Assembly (NCBI RefSeq): GCF_900114995.1
Contig: NZ_FOUX01000001.1
Coordinates: 1-64,000, forward strand
Length of the DNA stretch: 64,000 bases
Source of the DNA: Chitinophaga sp. YR627
GTDB taxonomy: Bacteria > Bacteroidota > Bacteroidia > Chitinophagales > Chitinophagaceae
Direction: 5' to 3'
This document shows positions 45,343 to 55,305 of this stretch, in pieces. The notes beneath the pieces are model-generated. The model searched no databases, was not told where the DNA came from, and saw nothing but the letters and a program-made list of their open reading frames with translations. Position numbers and translations under genes: made by a program. The number at the start of each line of letters is the position of its first letter. Position 1 is the first letter of the stretch.

Positions 45343-45380
45343 AGAAAAGCCCCCGTCATACAGACGGGGGCCTTTCTTTA
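45341..45380. terminator. Terminator after the YXRW lipoprotein gene
   Basis: Core stem GCCCCCGTC (45349-45357) / GACGGGGGC (45363-45371), extended by AAAG / CTTT pairs around one extra C. Runs of A and T flank it, so it may serve both strands. Confidence 0.88.
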
Positions 45381-45448
45381 CAATCTAAAATCTGAGGGCT
45401 ATTACTCGACAGTTTGCAGCCGGTCATGCATTATGCTTATGAAAAAAA

Positions 45449-48055
45449 CTAGTAGTCGTATTTCTGGTCTACGTTCCGCTCATCCACGCTGATACCTTCC
45501 GTCATCCATCTTGGCATCGGTTTGCCTTTCAGATAATGATCAAAGAATTGCCCCATACGAAGTGTCCAGTCATATTGTGCCGCTTCTCCGTTCAATGAAT
45601 GGTTTTCTCCCTTATAGTTCAGTAACCAGGCGGGTTTACCCAGTCTGCGCATTGCCAGGAACATATCCAGTCCCTGTGTGAAGGCGACTGCCCCATCCTT
45701 GTCATTGTGGAAGATCAGCATAGGCGTCTGTATCTTATCTGCATTGAATATAGGAGAGCTTTGCAGGAATTCTTCCCTGCCATTCCAGAGATCTTTTCCG
45801 ATACGGCACTGTTCCACTTCATATTTGAACATACAGGGGGCTCCGTTCTGACGGATCGCAAAGTAATTATAGGTAGCGTTCGAAACGCCTGCGCCTGCAT
45901 TCACACAGGTAAAGATATTGGTACGGGTAACCAGATAATATACCTGGAAGCCGGACCAGCTGTGTCCCTGCAGACCTATTCTGCCTTTTTCGGCTACGCC
46001 TCTTCTGATCAGTTCTTCTGTACCACTCACGACCGCGTTATAGGTGCTCTCACCCGGATTACCGGATTTAAAATGCACATCAGGGCGGAATACCACATAG
46101 CCATTGCTCACATAGCTTGGAATATCGATCGTACTGGTGCTGTATTCCGGTGTCAGGTAGTCATGCAGATCAGCAGTATGTGTTTCATAGAAGTCCACGA
46201 TCATCGGATATGACTTCGCCGGGTCATAATTCTCTGGTACATACAGGATACCCTGATTTTGTTTACCCTCATAATTCTTCCAGGTCACCAGTTTGGCGCT
46301 GCCCCAGTTGTACTGCTGTTGCTGTGGATTGACATCCGTCAGCCGCTGCTGCTTTTTGAAGTTCTCTCTGCTGAACCAGAGATCCGGGAATGTACGATAG
46401 TTCTTTCTTGTATACAGGAAGGAACTGCCATCCCCGGATACGGTATTTACTTGGATGGAATAGTCAGGATTGTCTACCAGTGGTGTTACGCTTTTACCTG
46501 CCATGAGACTGTACAATCCATTGGATTTTGTACGCTCATTAAAGCTCTGCAGGTGTAAAGATTTTGACAGATCAACATGATTGATGAATGGGGTGGACAG
46601 CCATCTCAGTTGTACCTGGTGGGCACGTCCATAGCCGTTTGTCAGGCAACGGGGACCCTGCTTGCCGGTAAGGTCAATGGCCCAGATATCATACCTGTCA
46701 TAAATGATGGCAGTATTACCATTGTCTGTCCAGCCGGCAAGTCCGTAAGCTTCTGCAGCATCCGGTTCATCGTGATCTTCATTGTATAGCGGATAACCAA
46801 TTGCATGAGAAAATCCTTTTAAAGCACCGCTTTTGGTATCCAGTACCTGCCATTCTCTGGTGGTCCGGTTAAACAGGACGGCATATTTCCCGTTATAGCT
46901 CCATTGCGGGTTCTCAGGACTGTCTTTCATGATCAGCCTGCGCTCACCTGTGCGCATATCAACCACATAGAGATCTGCATTGGTATCATATTTCCAGTCT
47001 ACCATAGGTATATATGGGCGCTGGTCTGCGATGATGGCATAGTCGTAATCTTCACAGTCAGGTGTGAGCAGTCTGCCTGCTTTTTCCGGCGCCACTTCTA
47101 CTACCTTCTTCTCCGCAATCAGGTACATGAACTGTGCATCATCCATCTGTGTGCGGTTGTATACGCCTCTTCGCTGGCGGCGCTGGGATACCTGTTCATT
47201 CCAGGTCCAGAGCTCCAGCTCAAACCCCGTATCAGCAGGTCTGTTCATTTTAGGCGGCTGGTTGCTGCCATTGAAAGACGCATCCAGTAACACATGTTTT
47301 GCTGCTGCGGTAATGTCATAAGCTTTGGGACGAATGGTATATCCTTCCGGTGCTTTGATATCATTGTAATCCAGTATTAACTGATGCTTCCCTGTTTGTA
47401 AGGAGAATGCGTACAATTTTGAGCCGGACAGGAGCGTCCCTTCCTGTGTCTCCTTATTGAAAGTATAATCGCTTACAGGGACTTCAAATACGGCTTTATA
47501 AGCGCCTTTTAAAGGGCCTGCCATCAGCTGGTCCTTCTGAAGGAAGAGAATGGAATGTTCATTGTCATACAGGGCATACCTGGCCGCGCCGTTCAGCACA
47601 ATGCTGTCCTGTGTATCCAGGTTATACAGAAAGGCACTGGCAGCGCCGTCTTTCCAGTTGGTGTAGGATAACCAGGGAGTATTGGCGCCCGTCAGTACAT
47701 AGGGGCTTTTTGTCCATGCTATCTTTTTACCATCTTTTAAACGGGTCAGGAGCAGTACCTGTTGGCCGTCAATGGTCTGGTTGTATTTCATCCACTTCCC
47801 GGAGTGAAAGAATTCCGGGTTGTCATTTCCTTCCAGTCTGACTGCTTTGCCTGACTGTGTATTGACCAGATACCGCTGTGCTATTTCATGTTCCGTATAG
47901 CTGTAACTTACCCATGCACCATCATAGGAGAGGGTTGCATTGCCCAGCCGTTTCCATTCTTTATAATTGGCAGTATCCAGTGATCTGCGTTGCGACATGG
48001 CAGGCTGTACCGCAATACAACTCACCATGGCAGCTAACAAAATAGTTTTTCTCAT
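45449..48055 (-). CDS. S9 family (prolyl oligopeptidase-type) peptidase, exported
   Basis: The 868-residue protein has a signal peptide (LAAMVSCIAVQPAMSQ). An N-terminal beta-propeller (repeats such as WMKYNQTIDGQQVLLL and YNGKYAVLFNRTTREW) precedes the alpha/beta hydrolase domain. The nucleophile elbow GLQGHSWSGFQVYYL has Ser699, with Asp787 (HNDKDGAV) and His819 (GENHSLNG) completing the triad in the right order. It probably cleaves short peptides in the periplasm. The ATG overlaps the stop of the TlpA-type gene (TAATG), so translation is coupled. It is the last gene of the sigma-FecR-SusCD operon. Confidence 0.94.
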   Translation of the reverse strand: MRKTILLAAMVSCIAVQPAMSQRRSLDTANYKEWKRLGNATLSYDGAWVSYSYTEHEIAQRYLVNTQSGKAVRLEGNDNPEFFHSGKWMKYNQTIDGQQVLLLTRLKDGKKIAWTKSPYVLTGANTPWLSYTNWKDGAASAFLYNLDTQDSIVLNGAARYALYDNEHSILFLQKDQLMAGPLKGAYKAVFEVPVSDYTFNKETQEGTLLSGSKLYAFSLQTGKHQLILDYNDIKAPEGYTIRPKAYDITAAAKHVLLDASFNGSNQPPKMNRPADTGFELELWTWNEQVSQRRQRRGVYNRTQMDDAQFMYLIAEKKVVEVAPEKAGRLLTPDCEDYDYAIIADQRPYIPMVDWKYDTNADLYVVDMRTGERRLIMKDSPENPQWSYNGKYAVLFNRTTREWQVLDTKSGALKGFSHAIGYPLYNEDHDEPDAAEAYGLAGWTDNGNTAIIYDRYDIWAIDLTGKQGPRCLTNGYGRAHQVQLRWLSTPFINHVDLSKSLHLQSFNERTKSNGLYSLMAGKSVTPLVDNPDYSIQVNTVSGDGSSFLYTRKNYRTFPDLWFSRENFKKQQRLTDVNPQQQQYNWGSAKLVTWKNYEGKQNQGILYVPENYDPAKSYPMIVDFYETHTADLHDYLTPEYSTSTIDIPSYVSNGYVVFRPDVHFKSGNPGESTYNAVVSGTEELIRRGVAEKGRIGLQGHSWSGFQVYYLVTRTNIFTCVNAGAGVSNATYNYFAIRQNGAPCMFKYEVEQCRIGKDLWNGREEFLQSSPIFNADKIQTPMLIFHNDKDGAVAFTQGLDMFLAMRRLGKPAWLLNYKGENHSLNGEAAQYDWTLRMGQFFDHYLKGKPMPRWMTEGISVDERNVDQKYDY

Positions 48056-50052
48056 TAGTTCTCCGCTTTTAATAGTTCAATGACATAGGTCAGTTCGTCG
48101 TACAGTTTGCTTGGACTACCCTGATAGCCCTCTGCGGTATAGCGCATCACGCCGTTTTTGATGACGGCTTTTCTTGGAATGGCAGAAGACTGGAAAACAG
48201 GGGCCATACTCTTAAATACCTTATTATTGACACTATTTTTTGTGGTTTGCTCGTCAAACAATACATGGAACCGGTAACCGGAGGTTTTGATATAGTCTTT
48301 CACCTTTTGTTTGTAATCCTGCGTGGTTTCCATGGTAGAGATAAAATAGAAGCCTACCGCCGGATCATTTGCGTATTTATCTACCGCCATCTGCATGCCC
48401 GGGAAGGCCATTTTACAGGGACCACACCAGGTTGCCCAGAAGTCTATTACAACGATCTTATCTTTCCAGTCTGCGGAGTTCACTGTTTTACCATTGATAT
48501 CTGTCAACCGGAAGGCCGTGATCTTTTCATTGATCAGTTTTGCTTTGATCTCGGCTTTGATCTTCGAAATATCTTCCGCTGACTTCAGTGACTCCATATA
48601 TTGCTCAAAACCATCTGTCTTGCCATTCTTTTCTGTATACAATGTCTTCAGCTTTTCGATCATCGCGGGTGTTGCGGTATTGACTTTAATCGCCATTTCC
48701 AGCATGGGTAGTACCACCTGCTGATTACCGGTATTTTCCAGTACCGCGATCCTTGCTTCATTCAGATTGGCATTGCTGTATTTACCTGCTTCAGAGAGTT
48801 GTGCCAGGTAGGCCGGTGCTTCATTGTATTTGCCCATTCTGGCCAGTAAACGGATGTGTACTGCCAGTTTGGTATCCAGTTGTCTGAGTGCGTTCTCTGT
48901 TGCCTGTCTTGGCGTATTGCGGGTGCCATCCATGTAGGAAAGGTCCTTACGTTTCTGCAGCATGGCATCGATGAATGCTTTGGAGATCGGGTAAAGCTGC
49001 TCTACCGGTATTTGTTTCAGGGCAAAAGCCTTATGGATGTTACCATGATAGATCTCGTTCAATATAGCGAAATCCATATCCGGGATCATCGCCAGCAGTT
49101 TGTCATACTGACCTTTGTCAAAATAAAGTGCTCCGAGTGTTCTGTATGCATTCAGGTAAATAAAACCCTGTGCAGCGGTGGAGTCTTTGCGGTAGTCAGT
49201 CACCGGAAATTCCCGCAGGAATTCCTCCAGTCCAGCGATCTTCTGATCTGTTGCTGCATCGCGGGTGTAAGCTGCCGAGTATTTATCAAAACGCATCGCA
49301 CGGCCATGTGGATACAGTTGTGTGATCACTTTTTTTACAGAGTCTGCTTTTTGTGTGTCTTTTAACCCAAAGCGATAAGTATCCCATATCAGCTGATAGC
49401 CATCCTCACCGATACCGGGGAGCTTGCCAAATCTTTCCAGGTTACGGGGAGCAACCGCCGGGAATTCGTCGCCTTTGCTGATCTTCAGCATTGTAAGATA
49501 GCTGTCAAAGTACTTCGGCATATTTTGCGGATACTGCTCCATCTCCTTTCTTACCCACATTTCCAGTGCTTCATCACTGATATCCTTTTTATCGAAATAC
49601 CCATCTGGTGCTTTATGGATAGAAGGTTTCCGGAAGATGCCCCAGGCCAGTACACCACCTGGGAGTTTAGCGCCCTGTTTATCTACTGTAGTCGCTACAT
49701 ATCCAAAATCATTGTTATTATCGGCTAATACAGCATAGCCATTTTCTTCCGTTACAAACTTAATGGCCACAAAGGCACAGTTGGCCGGTACCCCATATTT
49801 GCCTTCCAGTATACCCTTGTGGTTTACAAGCGCAATATCATCTACTACCCAGCGATAGTCATTGAACAGATAGATGATCCCCTGAATGTTCTCTTTTCCC
49901 TGTAAGGGACCACCCGCAGGATTGTAACTGAGTCGGAGGGTATCGCCTGCTACGGGCGTACCGAGTCCTGTTAATCTTACACTGTCTGTCTGACTATACG
50001 CCTGGTATGTAACACCCAGGGATAAAGCCAGTACGCTCATCCATTTTTTCAT
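48055..50052 (-). CDS. TlpA/AlkC-like thioredoxin-fold protein, exported
   Basis: The ATG at 50052 gives 665 residues with a signal peptide (VLALSLGVTYQAYSQ); the longer frame lacks one. The first 500 residues are mostly helical (DUF4369-like start, then TPR-like repeats such as LAQLSEAGKYSNANLNEA). The C-terminal thioredoxin domain has WATWCGPCKMAFPGM, with redox Cys543 and Cys546, and FHVLFDEQTTKNSVNNKVF. It probably reduces disulfides or handles a thiol ligand in the periplasm. It lies 104 bp after the SusD gene, with a hairpin between. Confidence 0.92.
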   Translation of the reverse strand: MKKWMSVLALSLGVTYQAYSQTDSVRLTGLGTPVAGDTLRLSYNPAGGPLQGKENIQGIIYLFNDYRWVVDDIALVNHKGILEGKYGVPANCAFVAIKFVTEENGYAVLADNNNDFGYVATTVDKQGAKLPGGVLAWGIFRKPSIHKAPDGYFDKKDISDEALEMWVRKEMEQYPQNMPKYFDSYLTMLKISKGDEFPAVAPRNLERFGKLPGIGEDGYQLIWDTYRFGLKDTQKADSVKKVITQLYPHGRAMRFDKYSAAYTRDAATDQKIAGLEEFLREFPVTDYRKDSTAAQGFIYLNAYRTLGALYFDKGQYDKLLAMIPDMDFAILNEIYHGNIHKAFALKQIPVEQLYPISKAFIDAMLQKRKDLSYMDGTRNTPRQATENALRQLDTKLAVHIRLLARMGKYNEAPAYLAQLSEAGKYSNANLNEARIAVLENTGNQQVVLPMLEMAIKVNTATPAMIEKLKTLYTEKNGKTDGFEQYMESLKSAEDISKIKAEIKAKLINEKITAFRLTDINGKTVNSADWKDKIVVIDFWATWCGPCKMAFPGMQMAVDKYANDPAVGFYFISTMETTQDYKQKVKDYIKTSGYRFHVLFDEQTTKNSVNNKVFKSMAPVFQSSAIPRKAVIKNGVMRYTAEGYQGSPSKLYDELTYVIELLKAEN

Positions 50053-50083
50053 ATTGTTTGTCTGATTTGCAAGGCATGGCCCG

Positions 50084-50108
50084 GAGAACGATCGCATAGA
50101 TCGTTCTC
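50084..50108 (-). terminator. Intercistronic hairpin between susD and tlpA-type genes
   Basis: Perfect 10-bp stem GAGAACGATC / GATCGTTCTC with loop GCATA. There is no T run on the minus strand, so partial termination or mRNA end protection is more likely than full termination. Confidence 0.6.
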
Positions 50109-50156
50109 TGTGGGCAGCCTTAGGTTGTAGTGGGTTATGGTTGGTTTGTGATGGAT

Positions 50157-51515
50157 TTATGGATTCTGCTCAATCTCAGGATTCAGCAGTATATATTTTG
50201 TGCCAATGGGATACACATAACGCGGACTGTTAGGTTCCAGTGTATACTCCACATCTTTGAAGGTGCGTTTGACCGTTGTAGCCAAAGCGGCGTCTTTATT
50301 CAATCGTTTCTGATCCAGCCATCTTAAGCCGGTTCCGAAGAATTCCAGTTTTCGCTCTTCTACCACACTTTTCAGTGCTTCAGCTGCTGTGCCTACCGTT
50401 AAGGCGATATAATCTGCTGCCAGGAAACGTTTCTCCCTCAGTGTATTCAGCAGGTCGATCGCGGCATTAGCATTGTTATCTCTTGCAGCGCATTCCGCTT
50501 TGATCAGCATCACTTCTGTTACGGTCAGGCCGTTATTGATCGCCTGCATTTCCCGGCTGTACCGGTAACGCCAGTAACCATATCCGGTGAAGGCAGGAGA
50601 GAAGTTAGTACCTGGTTTTACGAAAAGGGTATACCGCAGGTCTTTGGTACCCAACTGTGACAGCAGGGCTGTATCCAGCTGTATACCAGTGAACAGGTAA
50701 CTACTTACGATCTTGGAGAAGATCACTTCCTTATCATTGATCCTGTAAGGGAAGGAAGCCGTGCTGGTGGCAAACTGGCGCAGGTCCAGGATGTTATTCT
50801 GGATAGCTAATGCTTTGTCTGCATACAGTTGCGCATTGGTAAAATCGCGCATCCCAAGGTAAGTGCGTGCCAGCAGTGCATACACTGCCGCTTTTGAAGG
50901 ACGGGTATTATAATCCGGCAGGTCTGATAATGCAGGTTCTGCCGCTTTCAGATCACTGATGATCTGGTTGTAAACGGTTGCAACGCTGGCTCTTTTCAGA
51001 CTGACAAACAGGTTGGGTGTCAGTAATACCGGTACGCCCAGATCAGTGGAAGCCGTGGCTGCATCGTACTGTTTCGCATACAGGCTTACCAGGCACCAGT
51101 AGGAATAGGCGCGGTGTACCTGTGCTTCCGCATACAGTTGTCTTTTAAGATCATCTGTACCTCTTTCACTGTCCATCACACCATCCATGACCTCATTGGC
51201 GGTATAGATGACTTTATAGAGTCTTTCCCAATCCACATCACCTTGTATGTCTGACCAGTATTGTGGTTGCCAGGTGTAGGCGTTGTAATAGATATCCGTC
51301 ATGGAGGCCTGTTTGGAGGCATCCAGGAAACGGGTGTCATCACCGGAATAGATCGGCAGACTGAAACCAGCTTCCATTACTGCACTATTGTCCAGCAAAG
51401 CGCGGTAATCACTGGTGTATTTGAAGGTACGGGTTCCGATCTGGTCGATTTCCACGTATTTGCGGCAACCTGTTGTCAACAGTACAGCCGCTAAAAAATA
51501 TATTACTCTTTTCAT
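50157..51515 (-). CDS. SusD/RagB family lipoprotein
   Basis: The ATG at 51515 gives 452 residues; the frame opens three codons earlier at a GTG. Lipobox TTGC is followed by RKYVEIDQIGTRTF. The SusD helices are recognisable: LYKVIYTANEVMDGV, LKRQLYAEAQVHRAYSYWCL, RPSKAAVYALLARTYLGMRD, and VVEERKLEFFGTGLRWLDQKR near the end. It is the surface-exposed binding partner of the adjacent STN-SusC, whose gene stops 11 bases upstream. The substrate is unknown; no carbohydrate enzyme is in this operon. Confidence 0.94.
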   Translation of the reverse strand: MKRVIYFLAAVLLTTGCRKYVEIDQIGTRTFKYTSDYRALLDNSAVMEAGFSLPIYSGDDTRFLDASKQASMTDIYYNAYTWQPQYWSDIQGDVDWERLYKVIYTANEVMDGVMDSERGTDDLKRQLYAEAQVHRAYSYWCLVSLYAKQYDAATASTDLGVPVLLTPNLFVSLKRASVATVYNQIISDLKAAEPALSDLPDYNTRPSKAAVYALLARTYLGMRDFTNAQLYADKALAIQNNILDLRQFATSTASFPYRINDKEVIFSKIVSSYLFTGIQLDTALLSQLGTKDLRYTLFVKPGTNFSPAFTGYGYWRYRYSREMQAINNGLTVTEVMLIKAECAARDNNANAAIDLLNTLREKRFLAADYIALTVGTAAEALKSVVEERKLEFFGTGLRWLDQKRLNKDAALATTVKRTFKDVEYTLEPNSPRYVYPIGTKYILLNPEIEQNP

Positions 51516-51526
51516 GGTGGTCACGG

Positions 51527-54500
51527 TTAGAATGAAGCATTGATGTTGAACAGGTAGCTGGTTACCGGCGGCATGCTATAATAGTTGGCGCTGGAGTTGA
51601 GGTATTCAGGATCGTAACCTTCCTTGTTCTTTGCCCAGATCAATCCAAGGTTACGTGCACTTCCACTCAGGGTCAGGCTTTTGAATACGCGCTTAGGCAG
51701 CATACTGTTCGGGAAATTATACGACAGGGAGATCTGCTGTAAACGGATATTATCCGCGCTTCTGACCAGTTTATCGGAGTATCGGTAACGCGTAATACTG
51801 TTAAAGTTGACGTTACCCAGGCCTGGTACATCTGTAAAGGCTTCGTCTCCTGGTTTACGCCATCTGTTGGCCAGGTCTTTTTGTCTTCCTACGATGCCAT
51901 AGTAGTCACCGGAGAACTGCGGATAGTTATTGATACCTGGAACCAGGAATTTATGTCCGAAATAGTAGGTCATCTGTACGCCCAGTTCGAAACCTTTATA
52001 GCGGAAGGTGTTAAAGAACCCGCCGTGATAAGGAGCTATTGATTGTCCTACATATTTGATGTCGTTGATATCAAATGCGGATGTCAGGTTGGTTGTACTT
52101 TCGATGATCTTGTTATTCCTGTCGTAAATGCGGGTCTGTCCGGTTTCCGGGTTCAGTCCTGCGGAGCGGTAGACGAACATGGCTCCCATCGGATAGCCAT
52201 TCAACAGGTTGCTGCTCATGACCAGGGTAGAAGCCAGTGTAGTGTTGAAGCGGGAATCTGTCACTTCTGTTTTACCATAAGAGAAGTTGAAGACGGACGT
52301 GATGCCCCAGTCTTTTTTGTCTACGATCTTCGCCGTAATACCTGTTTCAATACCATGGCTTTTCATGGTGCCGGTATTGTAGGACAGGCTGGACCATCCA
52401 TAGGTCGGATTGAAGGGGAAGGTGGCGAGGATACCGGAACTTCTCTTACGATATACATCAATACTTCCTGAGATACGATTATTGAGTACCCCTGCATCCA
52501 GACCGATGTTCCCGGTACGGGTCAGTTCCCATCCCAGTTGCTGGTTAGCCGGATTCTGAATGGTAGCGATTGGCAGCTGTGTATTCGGATCGGTTGCATT
52601 TAACGTAATGATCGGTACGTTGGTACCGCCCAATGGAACAGAACCACCGGTACCATAGGTGACGCGCAGACCGAGGTTAGTCAGCCAGGTGACAGACTGC
52701 ATGAATTCTTCTCCGGTGGCGGTCCATTTGAAACCGGCGGACCAGAATGGTTTTGCACGTTTGCTACGTTCCAGTCCTAGCAGGGTATAATCATCAAAGC
52801 GCATGCTACCGCTGAGGTTATACCTGTTTTTATAAGTATAGGCTGCATTACCGAAGTAGGAGAGATAACGGTTCCGTTGTTCTGATATACCACTCTGGTT
52901 GCTGCCGAGTGTGGTGGTCCAGCCGTACATGGTCATAAAGGGTGTAGTCGGATTCACCGTTGCAAAGCTGTTAGCATCCGGATCGTAACCGTACCTGATA
53001 CTGTTGTATGACCTGCTGTAGGTTTGTCTGATCTCACTACCGGCGAGCGCCGTCAGCTGATGATCGGCATTGAAAGCATAGTTGACATTCAGCATGCCGC
53101 GCAGGTTATAGTCCCAGGACGTACCATCTGTCAGTGTATAAGTACCGCCGTAAGGGATATTGTACACAGGTTTATGAGTGGTGGGCGAAATAACAGTACC
53201 TGTATTGACAGTGGTTCTTCCGGAGTAACTGTTTACTTCGTTGATGGTCTGCATATTGTTGATGTTCCGCTGGTACATACCGGATACATCGAAGTTCATC
53301 CAGTTTGTCAGTTTTACAGTCAGACCGGTATTCAGGCGAATAGAGTTGATGCTGTTTTTCGTATTGGAGTAGTTTAGTTCATCGATGGCACTGTAGGTAA
53401 ATGGCAGATATCCCAATTTTACCAGACTGTCATTCGTTTCCGGACGCATGGTGATGCTACGTCTGATCGGCTGACCATTACCATCGACCAGCATATCATA
53501 AGGACGCAGGGAGACGAGGGACTGGCTTAATGCTTCCACTGCAGCGATGTTCGCGGTATTGGTGGCGTACTGGTAGTTGAAGCCTGTTCTCAGTCTGACG
53601 GTCTTATTAAACAGGTCATTGGTAAAGTTACCGGTGATGATGGCATTTTGTGCACTGTTACCACGGTAGATCGGCAGGTCCTTGTTAAAGTTGCCGGAGA
53701 TGTAGTAGGAGTTGTTATCGCCACCACCCGATACAGACAGATTATACTGCTGGTTGATGGCTGAACGCAGCAGGTATTTCCGTATCTGTGACTGGTTATT
53801 TCTTGTTCCGATCTCTGCCAGTGCTGCATCTGCTTCTGCCTGTGTAGCGGTGCCGCGTTTTACTTTGAAGAGCCATTCCACTACTTCACTCGGGTTGTTG
53901 TTTTGCAGCGGGAAGTACCAGGGCGATTGTGTATTATCAGTAAAGAACCCCTTGTCATACATCTCTCTTTCCAGGTCTACATATTCTGCGCTGTTCATCC
54001 AGCGGAGTTTGGAGAAGGAAGGTGCTTTGGAACTACCTACGGTAGCGGAAAAGTTAAGCGTAGGCGCGCCCTTTTTACCTCTTTTTGTTTCGATCACGAT
54101 CACTCCGTTGGCGCCCCTGGAGCCCCATATAGAGGTAGCTACCGCATCTTTCAGGAAGGTGATCTGTTCAATGTCGTTGGGGTTGAGCGTAGATAGTACA
54201 GAACCGTTGGACATCTGGGAACTCCCCAGTGTTGTCAGGTTCTGGTCACCGGAAGATGCTGGTATCAGCGGAAATCCATCTATTACGATCAGCGGGGCTG
54301 TATTGACAGAATAAGTGTTGATGGTACGGATCTGTATTTTATTGAACCGTATATCAAAGCGTACACCCGGTACTTTACCTTCCAGTCTTTCTAGTATATT
54401 ATTGGCAGGAACGTCCTGTAATTCTTCAGCAGTAATGATGTTATAGGCGCCGGTAGCTCGTTCTTTGGAGATCGTCTGATAACCGGTGGATACTTTTACG

Positions 54501-55177
54501 TGGATCTCGTCGATGTTGATGGTGGCACGTTTCAGTACAATAGTGAGATCGGTGCTATTGGAGATCTTCACTTCCTGCGTCTGGAAACCCACAAAGCTGA
54601 CGATCAGTACATCGCCTATATTAAGTGCTAATTCAAACCGCCCATCAGTATGGTTGATAACTGAGCGTTCGGTCCCTTTTACCTTAATGGTAGCGCCGTA
54701 GAGGGGATTTTTATTCTCATCGACAACTACGCCCTGTACCAGTACTACATTCGCAGTTTCCAGCACCTTTGACGGATCGGCGGTGGCGGTTGTTTTTTTG
54801 CTGACGAAGATCGTCTGTTCACGTATCAGATACTGGAGTGACTGGTTCCTGAAGATGATATCCAGGAACTGGCTCAGCGGCATATTGTCTGCGTTGACAT
54901 TTACAGGGAGCGCCTCTTTTAATAAGCGGCTGTCGCAGAACACATGATAGCCTGTCTGGGAGCGGACGGTTTCGAACATTTTCTCCAGCGGAATATGCTG
55001 ACCGGAGAATGTGACAGATTGAGAGATACCTTTTGCACTGGCCCCCATGAATGCAATGGTCAATAATAGTGCGGTTAGCTTCATCACTAACAAGATTTTG
55101 GTTGAGAACCGGTTGCCATGGCGCCTGCTGACAGGCATGGCATGGCCTTTCCGGTTACAAGAAGCAATTTTTTGCAT
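51527..55177 (-). CDS. SusC/RagA family TonB-dependent transporter with STN domain
   Basis: The ATG at 55177 gives 1216 residues (the frame to 55186 starts with TTG). After a twin-basic leader and signal segment (MKLTALLLTIAFMGASAKG) comes an STN domain (IPLEKMFETVRSQTGYHVFC, DNMPLSQFLDIIFRNQSL), then a carboxypeptidase-like domain (VVDENKNPLYGATIKVKGT), plug (LQDVPANNILERLEGKVPGV, ATSIWGSRGANGVIVIETKRG) and barrel. The STN domain contacts a FecR-type anti-sigma factor when substrate binds, releasing the ECF sigma factor; both are encoded upstream. It is paired with the adjacent SusD. Confidence 0.95.
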   Translation of the reverse strand: MQKIASCNRKGHAMPVSRRHGNRFSTKILLVMKLTALLLTIAFMGASAKGISQSVTFSGQHIPLEKMFETVRSQTGYHVFCDSRLLKEALPVNVNADNMPLSQFLDIIFRNQSLQYLIREQTIFVSKKTTATADPSKVLETANVVLVQGVVVDENKNPLYGATIKVKGTERSVINHTDGRFELALNIGDVLIVSFVGFQTQEVKISNSTDLTIVLKRATINIDEIHVKVSTGYQTISKERATGAYNIITAEELQDVPANNILERLEGKVPGVRFDIRFNKIQIRTINTYSVNTAPLIVIDGFPLIPASSGDQNLTTLGSSQMSNGSVLSTLNPNDIEQITFLKDAVATSIWGSRGANGVIVIETKRGKKGAPTLNFSATVGSSKAPSFSKLRWMNSAEYVDLEREMYDKGFFTDNTQSPWYFPLQNNNPSEVVEWLFKVKRGTATQAEADAALAEIGTRNNQSQIRKYLLRSAINQQYNLSVSGGGDNNSYYISGNFNKDLPIYRGNSAQNAIITGNFTNDLFNKTVRLRTGFNYQYATNTANIAAVEALSQSLVSLRPYDMLVDGNGQPIRRSITMRPETNDSLVKLGYLPFTYSAIDELNYSNTKNSINSIRLNTGLTVKLTNWMNFDVSGMYQRNINNMQTINEVNSYSGRTTVNTGTVISPTTHKPVYNIPYGGTYTLTDGTSWDYNLRGMLNVNYAFNADHQLTALAGSEIRQTYSRSYNSIRYGYDPDANSFATVNPTTPFMTMYGWTTTLGSNQSGISEQRNRYLSYFGNAAYTYKNRYNLSGSMRFDDYTLLGLERSKRAKPFWSAGFKWTATGEEFMQSVTWLTNLGLRVTYGTGGSVPLGGTNVPIITLNATDPNTQLPIATIQNPANQQLGWELTRTGNIGLDAGVLNNRISGSIDVYRKRSSGILATFPFNPTYGWSSLSYNTGTMKSHGIETGITAKIVDKKDWGITSVFNFSYGKTEVTDSRFNTTLASTLVMSSNLLNGYPMGAMFVYRSAGLNPETGQTRIYDRNNKIIESTTNLTSAFDINDIKYVGQSIAPYHGGFFNTFRYKGFELGVQMTYYFGHKFLVPGINNYPQFSGDYYGIVGRQKDLANRWRKPGDEAFTDVPGLGNVNFNSITRYRYSDKLVRSADNIRLQQISLSYNFPNSMLPKRVFKSLTLSGSARNLGLIWAKNKEGYDPEYLNSSANYYSMPPVTSYLFNINASF

Positions 55178-55251
55178 AACTTGCAATTGGTTAGGTTGAT
55201 TTGAAAAACAGTTTTCCGAAATAATTGTCTATCGTCCACCCTGACTATCAG

Positions 55252-55279
55252 GCCGCTTTGAATCCTACCTCAAAGCGGC
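55252..55279. terminator. Intercistronic hairpin between fecR and susC-type genes
   Basis: Perfect 10-bp stem GCCGCTTTGA / TCAAAGCGGC with loop ATCCTACC. It lies 27 bases after the FecR stop on the minus strand. The T run is on the plus-strand side only, so in the operon it may attenuate instead of terminate. Confidence 0.6.
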
Positions 55280-55305
55280 TTTTGTATAGGGATAAAACTC
55301 ATTGT

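Noticed and set aside
53712..54314. 200-codon plus-strand frame opposite the STN-SusC gene
   Set aside because: It is antisense to the conserved plug domain and so is a by-product of its codon use.
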